From positions 124,001 to 188,000 of the forward strand of contig NZ_JAANOV010000001.1 of NCBI RefSeq assembly GCF_011758745.1: DNA of 64,000 nucleotides, in the 5' to 3' direction. The translations under genes were made by a program, and so were the position numbers. Source of the DNA: Amycolatopsis granulosa (lineage in GTDB: Bacteria; Actinomycetota; Actinomycetes; Mycobacteriales; Pseudonocardiaceae). Below, piece after piece: positions 27,450 to 36,841 of this stretch. How positions within the stretch are numbered: the stretch's first letter is position 1; each line of letters opens with the position of its first letter. The notes beneath the pieces are model-generated. The model was given only the letters and a program-made list of their open reading frames with translations, made no database searches and was not told the DNA's origin.

Positions 27450-28534
27450 GGGCGGAACCGGTATTCGTCGAGCCGGGCGTGCAGGCCCCACCCGGCCAGC
27501 ACGGCGATCGCGAGCGTCACCGCGGGCACGACCAGCGGCAGCCGCCCGGACGTGGCCGCGGCGTCCAGCCGCTCGTTGACCTCGCGGGTGCCGGCCGCGG
27601 TCGTCGCCTCGTCCGGCACGGCGCCCGCGGCGGCCGGCGGCGCCGCACCGGCCGCGCCCACCGTCGCCCCGCAGTCGCCGCCGCGGCAGTGGGCGGCGAC
27701 CAGCTGGACGAGCTGGTCCCGGCCGTCGGCGTCGGTGCGGGTCATCCGCCGGTCCCAGCCCGCGAGCACCTCGGTGAGCCGGTCCCGCGCGGTGTCCAGC
27801 CGGTGCACGGCGACGAGCGTGAACATCATGCTCGCGCACAACCCGAGCAGCAGCAGGGTCGCGGTCAGCAGCTGCGGGTTCACCAGTCGCTGGAAGCGCT
27901 TTCCTAGGTAGAGCTGTGTGAGGCACAACAACGCGAGCAGCACCGCGATCGGCGCCGCCCAGAGCGCGGGCCTGACCGGGTGCAGCCAGCCGGTGGCCAG
28001 CTGCCGCGCCAGTGCCTGCTCCTGCACCGCCCGCAGGTCGTCCAGCTGCGCGAGCACCCCGTCGGCGGAGTGCAGCAGCTGCGCGGAGGCGTCCCACAGG
28101 TCGGCGGTGCCGACGACCTCACCGCCGCCCTGGCGGTAGTGCGCGTCGGCCTGCGCGACCGCGGCCCGGTAGGCCCCCAGCAGGCCCTCCACCAGGCGCA
28201 GGATGCGGCTGCCCGCGTCGCCGGCCTCGTTCAGCTCCGCCACCCGGGTGAGGCTCTGGCTCGCCAGCGCCGTCTGCGCCGCGTACTCCGTGCCCGCGCC
28301 GGCCAGCCGCACCTCGCCGGAGGCGAAGCTGCGCACCACCGCCCGGTCCGCCCGGATCAGCGCCGACCTGGCCGCCGTCACCTCGATCACCGCCTGTGCC
28401 GTGCGGTCCCGGACCGTCTCCGCCGCGGCCTGCACACCCCGCACCGTGGCGAACGCGGTGACCAGCACGGCCACCGTGGTGACCAGCAGGGCCAGCCGCA
28501 GCCGGAGCAGGGTGCGCCGCGTCGTGGAGCTCAC
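27446..28534 (-). CDS. Four-TM receptor-like membrane protein (GlnX-like)
   Basis: 362 residues. TM1 about 13–33, a ~155-residue outside helical domain, TM2 about 190–210, a short inside loop KRFQRLVNP, TM3 about 223–243, a second outside segment with C283 and C288 (possible disulfide), and TM4 about 332–352 with a short basic tail. This two-ectodomain plan matches mycobacterial GlnX, which passes the binding-protein signal to PknG. GTG 28534 overlaps the kinase stop by four bases. No enzyme domain is present. Confidence 0.8.
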   Translation of the reverse strand: MSSTTRRTLLRLRLALLVTTVAVLVTAFATVRGVQAAAETVRDRTAQAVIEVTAARSALIRADRAVVRSFASGEVRLAGAGTEYAAQTALASQSLTRVAELNEAGDAGSRILRLVEGLLGAYRAAVAQADAHYRQGGGEVVGTADLWDASAQLLHSADGVLAQLDDLRAVQEQALARQLATGWLHPVRPALWAAPIAVLLALLCLTQLYLGKRFQRLVNPQLLTATLLLLGLCASMMFTLVAVHRLDTARDRLTEVLAGWDRRMTRTDADGRDQLVQLVAAHCRGGDCGATVGAAGAAPPAAAGAVPDEATTAAGTREVNERLDAAATSGRLPLVVPAVTLAIAVLAGWGLHARLDEYRFRP

Positions 28535-30369
28535 CACAGCGACCTGGCCCGCACCCCGTTGGCCCGGTCGATCAGCACCCCGTGCTCGTCCGCGGTCCGG
28601 GCCTGGCGGGCCAGCTCGCGGTAGGCGCGGTCCAGGCGATCCCGCAATCCCTTATCCGACACCGGGTCGCCGAGCACCGGGCCCGGCGGCACCGATCCGT
28701 CGCCGTGCGCCCGGACGAAGAGGAAAGCGCTTTCCAGAACCGCCGTCGCCAGCCGCTGCCACGACTCGTCGCCGTCCAAGGTCAGCGTGTGCAGCCGGTC
28801 GGCGGCGGAGGCCAGCTCCGCCGCCGACGGGTCCGGCCCGGCGGCGAGGATCCGGATCGCGGCGACGGCCGCGGCGTGCCGGTGCAGGGAGATCTCCGGG
28901 ACCTCGTCGAGGACCGCGACGGCCGCGGCGCGCTCGCCCGCGCGCCACCGGATCCGCGCCAGCCCGAACGCGGCGCCCGCCTGCAAGCGGTCGCACGCCC
29001 ACACCGCCTGGTAGAAGCGGGCGGCGGCCTCCGGCCGGTTCCGGTGCTCGGCGCAGAACCCCAGCGCGAGCTTGGGCGCGAGCTCGCCCGGCAGGTCCTG
29101 GTAGACCGTCCCGAACAGGTCCTCGGCCTGGCGCACCCGCCGCCCGGCCAGCGCGAGCAGACCCCGGTGCCAGCTGGTCCGCCAGTCGTGGTGCGCCAGC
29201 CAGCCCAGCTGCCGTTCGGCCGAGCTCAGGCAGTGCCCGGCCGCGGCCAGCCGGTCCCCGGCCGCCGTGCGGTGGTGGGCCTCCAGGTGCGCTCGCGCCC
29301 GGCGGAAGTCCACCTCCACCGACGCCGGGATGCTCGCCAGCTTGGCGAGCAGCCGTTCCGGGTCCGGCGCGCGGACGGTGCTCAGCAACGCCGTCTGCGG
29401 ATCGTGCGGATCCGGGTGCGGCACCGGCAGTGCAGCGGCCGCGTCCGCCGGGGACGGGCGCCCGTCCCCGGCGGACGCCGCCGGGGCGCCGCCGCGGGTC
29501 CACGCGCTCAGCGGCGGGGCCTGGCCGAGCCCGTCGTCGAGCAACGCGGCGGATTCGGCGAACACCGCGGAGCGCGCGGGCCGCGGCTTCCCGTCGCCGA
29601 GGCAGCGCACCTCACGCAGCACCCCGCGCACCTGGTTCAGCATCTCGGGCACGTCGGCGAACCGCCGGTCGTAGTGGGCCTTCGCGCGGTCGACGAGGTG
29701 CCGGAAGGACTCCGCGCCCGGATCGTCCGGGCCGCAGCGGGCCAGCTCGTCCAGCATCACCCCAACCGCGTGGATGTCCGCGCGCTCGGTCAGCCCGTGC
29801 TCCCGGATCTCGGCGCGGCCGACCAGGTAGGGCGGGGTGCCGAGGACCGGGCTCGCCAGGTCGCCGGTCCGCCGGATCGCGCCGAAGTCGATCAGCTTCA
29901 CCGTCTCGCCGGTGCGGATCACGTTGTCCGGCTTCATGTCGCAGTACAGCAGCCCCTGCCGGTGCAGGTAGTCCAGCGCGTCCAGCACCGGCACGGCGCA
30001 GGCGAGGGTCTCGGCGAGGGACAGCCCGCCGCCGTCGCACACCGCCCGCAGCGACGGCCCGTCCACGTGGTCCATCACCAGGTACCGCAGGCCGCGGTGG
30101 GTCACCACGTTGAAGATCCGCACGATGCCCGGGTGCTCCAGCGCGGTGAGCACCCGGCTCTCCTGCGCGGCGAGCCGGATCGCCGCCGTGTCGTGCGGGC
30201 GCGTCAGTCCCTTGAGCACAACCTGTTTGCCCTGCAGGTTGCGATCCCGGGCCAGGTAGATCAATCCGAAGGCGCCGCGGGCGAAGCAGCTCAGCACCTC
30301 GTACTGCCCGGCCACCAGCTCACCCGGCGTGAGCCCGCCGGGGTCCGGGGGCTCCGCCTCGACGCCCAC
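28531..30369 (-). CDS. PknG-like serine/threonine protein kinase with TPR domain, lacking rubredoxin domain
   Basis: 612 residues. Kinase domain: glycine loop G32-AFG35, K53, likely E70, catalytic Y-C-D144-M-K-P-D-N149 and D161-FG. The C-terminal half (about 340–610) is alanine-rich helical repeats of TPR type, as in PknG. Mycobacterial PknG has an extra ~150-residue N-terminus with CxxC rubredoxin motifs; that is absent here. PknG phosphorylates GarA to tune 2-oxoglutarate flux; the same target is inferred. Leaderless-type TAACCT box ends seven bases before GTG 30369. Confidence 0.88.
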   Translation of the reverse strand: MGVEAEPPDPGGLTPGELVAGQYEVLSCFARGAFGLIYLARDRNLQGKQVVLKGLTRPHDTAAIRLAAQESRVLTALEHPGIVRIFNVVTHRGLRYLVMDHVDGPSLRAVCDGGGLSLAETLACAVPVLDALDYLHRQGLLYCDMKPDNVIRTGETVKLIDFGAIRRTGDLASPVLGTPPYLVGRAEIREHGLTERADIHAVGVMLDELARCGPDDPGAESFRHLVDRAKAHYDRRFADVPEMLNQVRGVLREVRCLGDGKPRPARSAVFAESAALLDDGLGQAPPLSAWTRGGAPAASAGDGRPSPADAAAALPVPHPDPHDPQTALLSTVRAPDPERLLAKLASIPASVEVDFRRARAHLEAHHRTAAGDRLAAAGHCLSSAERQLGWLAHHDWRTSWHRGLLALAGRRVRQAEDLFGTVYQDLPGELAPKLALGFCAEHRNRPEAAARFYQAVWACDRLQAGAAFGLARIRWRAGERAAAVAVLDEVPEISLHRHAAAVAAIRILAAGPDPSAAELASAADRLHTLTLDGDESWQRLATAVLESAFLFVRAHGDGSVPPGPVLGDPVSDKGLRDRLDRAYRELARQARTADEHGVLIDRANGVRARSLW

Positions 30370-30403
30370 TCACCGGAGGTTACGACACGACGGCGCTGCG
30401 TGG

Positions 30404-32509
30404 CTAGGACCGGGCGCGCAGGTAGGTGGGATCGGCCGCGGGAATGGCGGTGTCCGGCCGGCCGCCCAGGATCTGGCTCATCGCGTGGAAGTACGGCGGC
30501 GCCGCGACCGTGCCACCGAACGCGCCGTGCCCGCAGGAGCCCAGGTGCACCGGCGTGCCGGGGCAGATCTCATCGGGGTGCGGGCCGTCGGCGAACACCA
30601 TGGACGACACGGCGTAGTCGTCGACGCCGCCGATGAACGCCACCGACTCGCTCTGCTGCGTGGTGCCGGTCTTGCCGAAGTCTGCGTGGTGCCACCCGGC
30701 CGCGGCCGCGGCCGCGGCGGACGTGCCCGTGATCGTGTCCTGGCTCAGCCCGTTCAGCAGCGTGTTCGCCAGCCCCGGTGCCACCACCTGTTCGCACGGC
30801 GGCTGTTTCACGGCGACGTCGTGTCCGTTGCGGTCGGTGACGGACAGGATCGGGTCCGGCTGGCACCACGTGCCACCGCTCATCAGCGTCGCCGACACGT
30901 TGGCCATCTCCAGCGGGCTCACCGGGCTGTTGCCCAGGGTGAACGACAGCTTGTTCTGGAAGTACTGCGACTGCGGCTCGCTGTACTGCGGGTTCGGCGA
31001 CGACGGGTCCGGTTTCGCGCCGGCGTCGTTGGTGTTCAGGCTGGTGCGCAGACCCAGCCGGCGCGCCATGTCCAGTACCGCCGGCATGCCGACCTGCTGT
31101 TCCAGGTTGACGAAGGCGACGTTCGGTGAGGTGGCGAGGCCGTCGCGCAGCGAGATCGGGTTCGGGTAGTTCACGCCGTCGTTCTGCACGCAGTACTGCG
31201 GCGTGTAACGGTTGGCGCCCGGCTGGGTGAAGCACCCGCCGGCCTGGTTGGGCAACGGCGTTTCCAGGCCCGCCTTGCCGGTCTCCAGCGCCGCCGCCGA
31301 GGTGAAGATCTTGAACGACGACCCGGCGCCGAACACGTTGCTGGGAGCCGCGACGATGTTCGTCGACGTCTCGCCCTTGGCCGGATCGGTGCCGTAGTTG
31401 CGGTTGGCGACCATGGCCAGCACCTCGTGGGTGTTCTGCCCGGGCCGGATGACCGCGAAGGTGTTCGCCACGCCGTCCTGCGTGGTCGGCACGTTCGCCT
31501 CCACGGCCTGCTTGACGGTCCGGCTCACCAGCGGGTCCATCGTCGTGCGGATGAGGTAGCCGCCGGTCTCCAGCTGATCGGCGGTGAAGCCGGACTGGAG
31601 GAGGTAGCTCTCGGCGTACTGGCAGAGGAACCCCGCATCCGGCGTGGAACCCAGGCAGGTGCTCGAGGGCAGGTCCGGGCCGTCGGGCAGCACACCGAGC
31701 GGCGCGGTCTTCGCGGCGGCGCCGTCCGCCGGGGTCAGGGTCCTCGTGCCGACCATCGCGTCGATGACGACGTTGCGGCGCTGCGTGGCCTGGTCCGGAT
31801 GCGTGTAGGGGTTGTACAGGCTGGGGTTGTTCACCATGCCGGCGAGCAGCGCGGCCTGCGGCACGGTGAGCTTGTCCGGCGTGGTGCCGAAGTAGGCGTG
31901 CGCGGCGGCGCCGACGCCGTAGACGTTGCCGGTGAACTCCACCACGTTCAGGTAGCCGCTGAGGATGTCGTCCTTGGACACCGTCTGTCCGAGCTGGACG
32001 GCGATCTTCGCCTCACGCAGCTTGCGCGCGATCGTGTCGGCCTGGTCGGCCAGCTGGTCGGCCCGGTTGTTCCGGTCCACGACGTTGATGAGGTAGTTCT
32101 TGACGTACTGCTGGGTGATCGTCGACCCGCCCTGGGTGCTGCCGCCGGAGGAGTCGTGCAGCGCGGCGCGGACCATGCCCTTCACGTCCACGCCGCCCTC
32201 GTCGTAGAACCGGCGGTCCTCGATCGAGACGATCGCCGCCTTCATCGCGGGGGAGATCTGGTTCGCGGTCACCGGGAGGCGGTACTGGTCGTACAGCGTC
32301 GCGATCGGGTTGCCGTCACGGTCGGTCACCGTCGTCACCAAGGGCTGCTCGCTGTTCGCCAGCGCTGCCGAGATCCCGTTCACGGAGTCGGCGACCTGGT
32401 TGGACAGCACCCCGGCGCCGAGCGCGACGGGAGCCACCACCCCGGCGACGAGGAGCCCGGCGACCGCGCAGTAGGCGAGGAGCCGGGGCACACCACGAGA
32501 CAGACGCAC
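30404..32509 (-). CDS. Class A penicillin-binding protein (transglycosylase/transpeptidase)
   Basis: 701 residues. One N-terminal TM helix (about 12–35), a glycosyltransferase-51 domain with catalytic E97 (SIEDRRFYDEGGVD) and GGSTITQQYVKNYL, then a transpeptidase domain with S397-SFK400, S461-PN and K613-TG. It polymerises and cross-links peptidoglycan outside the membrane. GTG 32509 has TATCCT ending seven bases upstream (leaderless-type). It lies upstream of the PknG-like kinase on the same strand; co-transcription is possible across the 34-base gap. Confidence 0.94.
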   Translation of the reverse strand: MRLSRGVPRLLAYCAVAGLLVAGVVAPVALGAGVLSNQVADSVNGISAALANSEQPLVTTVTDRDGNPIATLYDQYRLPVTANQISPAMKAAIVSIEDRRFYDEGGVDVKGMVRAALHDSSGGSTQGGSTITQQYVKNYLINVVDRNNRADQLADQADTIARKLREAKIAVQLGQTVSKDDILSGYLNVVEFTGNVYGVGAAAHAYFGTTPDKLTVPQAALLAGMVNNPSLYNPYTHPDQATQRRNVVIDAMVGTRTLTPADGAAAKTAPLGVLPDGPDLPSSTCLGSTPDAGFLCQYAESYLLQSGFTADQLETGGYLIRTTMDPLVSRTVKQAVEANVPTTQDGVANTFAVIRPGQNTHEVLAMVANRNYGTDPAKGETSTNIVAAPSNVFGAGSSFKIFTSAAALETGKAGLETPLPNQAGGCFTQPGANRYTPQYCVQNDGVNYPNPISLRDGLATSPNVAFVNLEQQVGMPAVLDMARRLGLRTSLNTNDAGAKPDPSSPNPQYSEPQSQYFQNKLSFTLGNSPVSPLEMANVSATLMSGGTWCQPDPILSVTDRNGHDVAVKQPPCEQVVAPGLANTLLNGLSQDTITGTSAAAAAAAGWHHADFGKTGTTQQSESVAFIGGVDDYAVSSMVFADGPHPDEICPGTPVHLGSCGHGAFGGTVAAPPYFHAMSQILGGRPDTAIPAADPTYLRARS

Positions 32510-32586
32510 GCCGTCCAGGATAACTCCGCCGCGGTGAATTGCCGGTTGCCGAAATTGTCTTTACCCGGTGTGGAAACAATCTTTGC

Positions 32587-33303
32587 TCACTGTGCCGGCA
32601 CCCGGTCCGGGACCAGGCAGTCCCGCACCCCCGCCGGTCCGCGTGTGGCGAACGCCCACAGCGCGCTCGCGGTGCGCATCCCGCGGTCGCGGGTGAGCGG
32701 AGGCGGCGACGGGTAGCGCACCCGCAGCCCCCGTTCGGCGAACGGGCGCTCCGACAGGTACTTCGCCCCGCCCGGACCGCACAGGTAGATTCCGGCCCCG
32801 GCCGCCGCGGTGAGATCGGCCAGCCGCTCGGACCGGCCCTCGCGTGCGGTCAGCTCGCTGCTGCGCACCACCGCGCCCCGCCAGCCCATCCGGTCGAGCA
32901 TGGCACGCACCGACACCTCGGCCACCACCGCGAGCCGCTCGTGCAGCGCCAGCGCGGCGAGCACCTCGTCGACGATGCCCGCGGTCTCGGGCCAGTGCGC
33001 GCAGCGACCGTAGTACTGCCGGACCAACCGCGACATCGTGCGGTGTGCCGCGGCCGGATCGGCCGGCCGCAGCTCGCGGATCCGGGTGGCCCGGCCGCGC
33101 GGCCGGTGCACCGGTACGGTCAGCCAGCGCTGGTCCTCGGGGTCGGCGGCCGCGGCCAGCCGCGCGCGGTGCTGGTAGTCGCGGCCGTTGAACTGCACGT
33201 CGTCGAGCACGACCCACACGTCCGCGCAGAACAGCTTGCCCAGTGTGGACAGTCTCGGGAAGAGATTCGGCTGGTGGACCGCGCAGGAGAGCGTCTGGGG
33301 CAC
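32587..33303 (-). CDS. WbqC-family protein
   Basis: 238 residues with the WbqC start AVHQPNLFPRLSTLGKLFCADVWVVLDDVQFNGRDYQHR and later YLCGPGGAKYLSERPF and DRGMRT. Members occur in sugar-nucleotide and O-antigen clusters and are thought to act on amino-sugar or acyl substrates, but no reaction is proven. Here it is the third gene of an HTH/TPR regulator–YdcF–WbqC operon, 13 bases after ydcF, with no glycan genes around. Confidence 0.88.
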   Translation of the reverse strand: MPQTLSCAVHQPNLFPRLSTLGKLFCADVWVVLDDVQFNGRDYQHRARLAAAADPEDQRWLTVPVHRPRGRATRIRELRPADPAAAHRTMSRLVRQYYGRCAHWPETAGIVDEVLAALALHERLAVVAEVSVRAMLDRMGWRGAVVRSSELTAREGRSERLADLTAAAGAGIYLCGPGGAKYLSERPFAERGLRVRYPSPPPLTRDRGMRTASALWAFATRGPAGVRDCLVPDRVPAQ

Positions 33304-33316
33304 GGCCGGTATGGAA

Positions 33317-33970
33317 TCACAGCATCCGGCTGCGGAATCCGGCTTCCACCAGTCGGCGATATGCGGAATACACGATCGGGGGAATTTTCTGGGGAATGGC
33401 GAATCCTTTTCGTGGATATTCGAGGAGGCGCTGGAAATCGCCCACGATCATGTCGATCAGCTCGGTACCGTGCCGGGTCCGCAGCGCGTACTCGGTGAGC
33501 GACACCGGCGCCGAGGCGCACACCGGCTCCACCTCCGGCCACACCTTGCGCGTCGTGGCGAACGCGCGGCGCTCCATGTAGGGCATCGAGACCAGCATCA
33601 GCGAGGTCACCTCGACCCCCGCCGCGGCGAGGACCGCCCGGGACAGCACGATGTTCTCGCCCGTGTTGGCCGCGTGCGGCTCGACGAGGATCGCGTCACC
33701 GGGCACGCCCAGTTCGAGCGCGCGCTCCCGGTAGTGCACGCCCTCGCCGCGCGGGAAGTCGCGCGCCGTTTCCCGGCTGTTGCCGCCGGTGAACACCACC
33801 ACCGGGAACAGGCCCTGGTGGTAGAGCTCGGCCGCGTACGCGGCGACGCCGAGGTCGTGGCAGCCCAGCCCGACCGCCGCCGAGCACGGTTTCGGGTGGT
33901 GCCGCAGCCGGTGGAACTCCCACACCAGCTCGGCGTCGGCCCACACCCGGTCGAGCAGCATCTTCCGCAT
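33317..33970 (-). CDS. YdcF/SanA-family (DUF218) protein
   Basis: 217 residues. DUF218 fold with AVGLGCHDLGVAAYAAELYHQGLFPVVVFTGGNS, a metal/ligand region ILVEPHAANTGENIVLSRAVL and MLVSMPYMERRAF. Members of this family bind S-adenosylmethionine (E. coli YdcF) or affect the cell envelope. No TM helix, so cytoplasmic. Codons near the C-terminus (33330–33440) are AT-richer than the neighbours, perhaps a sign of recent acquisition. Middle gene of the operon; ATG 33970 is seven bases after the regulator stop. Confidence 0.87.
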   Translation of the reverse strand: MRKMLLDRVWADAELVWEFHRLRHHPKPCSAAVGLGCHDLGVAAYAAELYHQGLFPVVVFTGGNSRETARDFPRGEGVHYRERALELGVPGDAILVEPHAANTGENIVLSRAVLAAAGVEVTSLMLVSMPYMERRAFATTRKVWPEVEPVCASAPVSLTEYALRTRHGTELIDMIVGDFQRLLEYPRKGFAIPQKIPPIVYSAYRRLVEAGFRSRML

Positions 33971-33977
33971 GATCGGG

Positions 33978-35069
33978 CTACCGGCACTCGAAACCGCGGC
34001 GGATGCCCTCGATGCTGCGCACCTGGTGCATGAGCCCGTAGCGGGCGGACAGGCGGGCGGTCCGGTCCAGCGTGGCGAGCCCGGAACCGGCGGTCGCGCC
34101 GTCGGACAGCAGGATGTGGGCGTGCGCGGTGTCCAGCCGCACCTGCTGCAGCGGGGTGTCGTCGACGCGGTGCGACAGCGCCACCTCGATCGCCCGCCCC
34201 GCCGCCGTCAGATCGCCCGCGCCGCGGTGGGCCAGCGCCAGTTTCTGGTGCGCGATCGACCAGTCCGCGGGCTCCTCGAGCCGCTCGAACGCGCGGATGG
34301 CGGGCACGATGTGGCGGGTCGCGGTCTCGTGCAGGCCGCGCTTGCTCAGCGCGGTGCCCACCCACAACTGCGCGCGGGTGCGGTCGTGCGCGCTGAGCCG
34401 GTCGTCGGTGGTCAGGCTCGTGTAGCGGGCCGCCGCCGACTCCAGCTGCCCGGACATCTCGGCGATGACCACGAGTTGCAGTTCCAGCTGGGCCACCCGG
34501 CGCGGGGACTTCAGTTCGGTGAACACCCGCAGTGCCTGGCGGTAGACGGGTTCGGCGGACAACGGCCCGCGCAGCGCACCCTGGTCCTGCCGCACCTCGC
34601 CGAGCAGCCGCAGCGACCGGCCGTAGAGGTACAGACCCTGTGCGTCGGAGCTGTCCGGCTCAAACCGGTCCAGCCAGCGGCCCAGCAGGGTGCTCGCGAG
34701 GCGGAACTCCTGCCGCCCCAGGCAGGCGACGGTGCGGTCCAGGTCGTCGGTCCAGGCCTCGTAGTCGTGGCGGGGCGACGGTCCGGGTGCGGGGCCGGAC
34801 TCGCGCGCACCGGTCACCAGCACCTCGAACCGGGTCCGCGCGCCGTCGTCCGCTCTGGCCAGCGCGGTGTCCAGGATCGCCTGCGTGTCCGGGCGCGGGA
34901 CCGTCGAGGTTCCGCCGCTTTCCCATTTCGCGACGGTGCGCGCCGCGACGCCGAGGTAGGCGGCGAAGCCGCGCACCGACAGGCGCAGGGCGTGCCGCAG
35001 CAACCGCGCCTCCCGTCCCGTCCACTGGTGGGCGGTAGCGGCTGCCGCAGATCTCGTCCCGGCGCTCAC
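33978..35069 (-). CDS. Helix-turn-helix regulator with C-terminal TPR-like repeats
   Basis: 363 residues. An XRE-type helix-turn-helix (RHALRLSVRGFAAYLGVAARTVAKWESG, about residues 27–54) is followed by about 280 residues of helical TPR-like repeats. This is a common actinobacterial regulator design, in which repeats may sense peptides or proteins. Start GTG 35069 is preferred: TACCCT ends six bases upstream, and the in-frame stretch up to GTG 35138 has many A/T-ending codons, unlike the gene. First gene of the operon with ydcF and wbqC-like genes, which are its likely targets. Confidence 0.8.
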   Translation of the reverse strand: MSAGTRSAAAATAHQWTGREARLLRHALRLSVRGFAAYLGVAARTVAKWESGGTSTVPRPDTQAILDTALARADDGARTRFEVLVTGARESGPAPGPSPRHDYEAWTDDLDRTVACLGRQEFRLASTLLGRWLDRFEPDSSDAQGLYLYGRSLRLLGEVRQDQGALRGPLSAEPVYRQALRVFTELKSPRRVAQLELQLVVIAEMSGQLESAAARYTSLTTDDRLSAHDRTRAQLWVGTALSKRGLHETATRHIVPAIRAFERLEEPADWSIAHQKLALAHRGAGDLTAAGRAIEVALSHRVDDTPLQQVRLDTAHAHILLSDGATAGSGLATLDRTARLSARYGLMHQVRSIEGIRRGFECR

Positions 35070-35305
35070 ACGATCAGGGTAACCACATCGGGGCCACACC
35101 AGGACGCCGAAAGGGCAACGGTCGTTCGTTTCCGTCACGAGTTCGCTCGTTCAGGCTAGAGCGAGGCACCCGGCGCCGGGGCTGACTCCTTGTCCCGGGC
35201 CGCCCCTCGGCGCCGGGTGCCGTGGCACACCGCCGGCACCGGCATTCCCGTGGCCCCGCAGGGGAAAGCGCGCGCGCCGCACGGACGGCACACTACGATG
35301 GGGTG

Positions 35306-35929
35306 ATGACCGGCATCTCCACGCCTGCCCGGAACACGTTCCGCGAGCAGCAGTGGCGGGAAGCGCACGACCGTTACCTCGAGTGCGCGCGGGAGGTGTT
35401 CGCCCGTCTCGGGTACCACGCCGCCACGGTCGCCGACATCGTCGCCACGGCCAACGGCAGCCGGGCCACCTTCTACGCGCACTTCCGCGACAAGGCCGAC
35501 ATCGCGGCCGCGCTGTTCGAGCGGATCCTGCCGGACACCGCGGCGCTGTACCGGATGCCGGCGCACTTCCCGGAGCTGACCCCGGAGCGGGTGCGCACCT
35601 GGCTGGACGAGCACGTGCTGGCGTTCTGGTCGCGGTACGCCGTGGAGATCGACGTCCTGACCCAGGCCGTCGCCGACGATCCGCGGGTCGCTGCCCGGCA
35701 CTACCAGTGGGGTGTGGACGCCGCCCGCGAGTTGGCGCCGTACCTGGCACAGTGGACCGGCGAGCACGAGCAGGCCGGGCTGACCCGTGCGCTGTTGCTG
35801 GTGCTGCAACTGGAACAGGCGTGCTACCACTGGCTGATCCGGGGCGTCGGGCACGACCGGTCGCTGGTGCTGGACGTGCTCGCCGACGTGTGGTGGCGCG
35901 AGCTGACCTACCTGCGCACCGGCCCGTGA
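35306..35929 (+). CDS. TetR-family transcriptional regulator
   Basis: 207 residues. The N-terminal helix-turn-helix (LECAREVFARLGYHAATVADIVATANGSRATFYAHFRDKADI) is typical; the C-terminal ligand domain is divergent, with many tryptophans. TACGAT (35294–35299) ends six bases before ATG 35306, a leaderless-type promoter. Its stop overlaps the methyltransferase start by four bases, suggesting it controls that gene or is co-expressed with it. Confidence 0.9.
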   Translation: MTGISTPARNTFREQQWREAHDRYLECAREVFARLGYHAATVADIVATANGSRATFYAHFRDKADIAAALFERILPDTAALYRMPAHFPELTPERVRTWLDEHVLAFWSRYAVEIDVLTQAVADDPRVAARHYQWGVDAARELAPYLAQWTGEHEQAGLTRALLLVLQLEQACYHWLIRGVGHDRSLVLDVLADVWWRELTYLRTGP

Positions 35930-36798
35930 CCGTCGTCCTCGACGGCGGCCTGGCCACCGAGCTGGAGGCGCGCGGGCACGACCTCTCCGACGCGTTGTGG
36001 TCGGCGCGGCTGCTGGCCGACGACCCGGACGCGATCGTCGCCGCGCACCGCGCGTTCTTCCGCGCCGGCGCGCGGGTCGCGACCACGGCCAGCTACCAGG
36101 CCAGTGTCGCCGGGTTCGCCGAGGCCGGCATCGCCCGCGACGAGGCGGTCCGGTTGCTCGGGCTGAGCGTCGAACTCGCCCGGGAGGCGCGGGTGCGCGG
36201 TGACGAGCTGGTCGCCGCGTCGATCGGGCCGTACGGCGCGACGCTCGCCGACGGCTCGGAATACCGTGGCCGCTACGGGCTTTCGGTCGGCGAGCTGGCC
36301 GCGTTCCACCGGCCGCGTGCGGAGATCCTGGCCGCGGCCGGACCGGATCTGCTGGCCTGCGAGACGGTGCCCGATGTGGACGAAGCCGAGGCGATGCTGC
36401 TCGCCATCGAGGGGCTCGGGGTCCCGGCGTGGCTGTCCTACACGATCATCGGGGAGAGCACCCGCGCCGGCCAGCCGCTGACCGAGGCGTTCGCCGTGGC
36501 GCGGGGCAACGACCAGATCGTGGCGGTCGGCGTGAACTGCTGCGATCCCCGGGACGTCGCGGTGGCCGCCGAGATCGCCGGTGCGGCGAGCGGGAAACCG
36601 GTGATCGTCTACCCGAACAGCGGTGAGAGCTGGGACAGCCGGGGCCGGCGCTGGACCGGCGGATCCCGCTTCGCACCGGAGCTGGTGCGCGACTGGCTCG
36701 CCGCCGGGGCCGGCTACGTGGGCGGGTGCTGCCGGGTGGGACCGGCGGAGATCGCGGCGCTCACCGCGGTGGTCAGCGGGCCGGGAACGAGCAGATAG
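35926..36798 (+). CDS. Homocysteine S-methyltransferase
   Basis: 290-residue cobalamin-independent methyltransferase barrel (MmuM/YagD group) that methylates homocysteine from S-methylmethionine or S-adenosylmethionine. Zinc ligands are visible: C205 (GVNCCDP) and C268-C269 (GGCCR). The start LDGGLATELEARG and SIGPYGATLADGSEYRG are typical. GTG 35926 overlaps the TetR stop (GTGA). Confidence 0.92.
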   Translation: MTVVLDGGLATELEARGHDLSDALWSARLLADDPDAIVAAHRAFFRAGARVATTASYQASVAGFAEAGIARDEAVRLLGLSVELAREARVRGDELVAASIGPYGATLADGSEYRGRYGLSVGELAAFHRPRAEILAAAGPDLLACETVPDVDEAEAMLLAIEGLGVPAWLSYTIIGESTRAGQPLTEAFAVARGNDQIVAVGVNCCDPRDVAVAAEIAGAASGKPVIVYPNSGESWDSRGRRWTGGSRFAPELVRDWLAAGAGYVGGCCRVGPAEIAALTAVVSGPGTSR

Positions 36799-36841
36799 CT
36801 CACGGCAGCGGAAGCGCAGGCGGTGCCCGGGCGGCGCCCGC

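Noticed and set aside
35070-35138. Longer N-terminus of the HTH/TPR regulator from GTG 35138
   Set aside because: Its codons end in A or T far more often than the gene's, and a -10 box plus start at 35069 explain the transcript.
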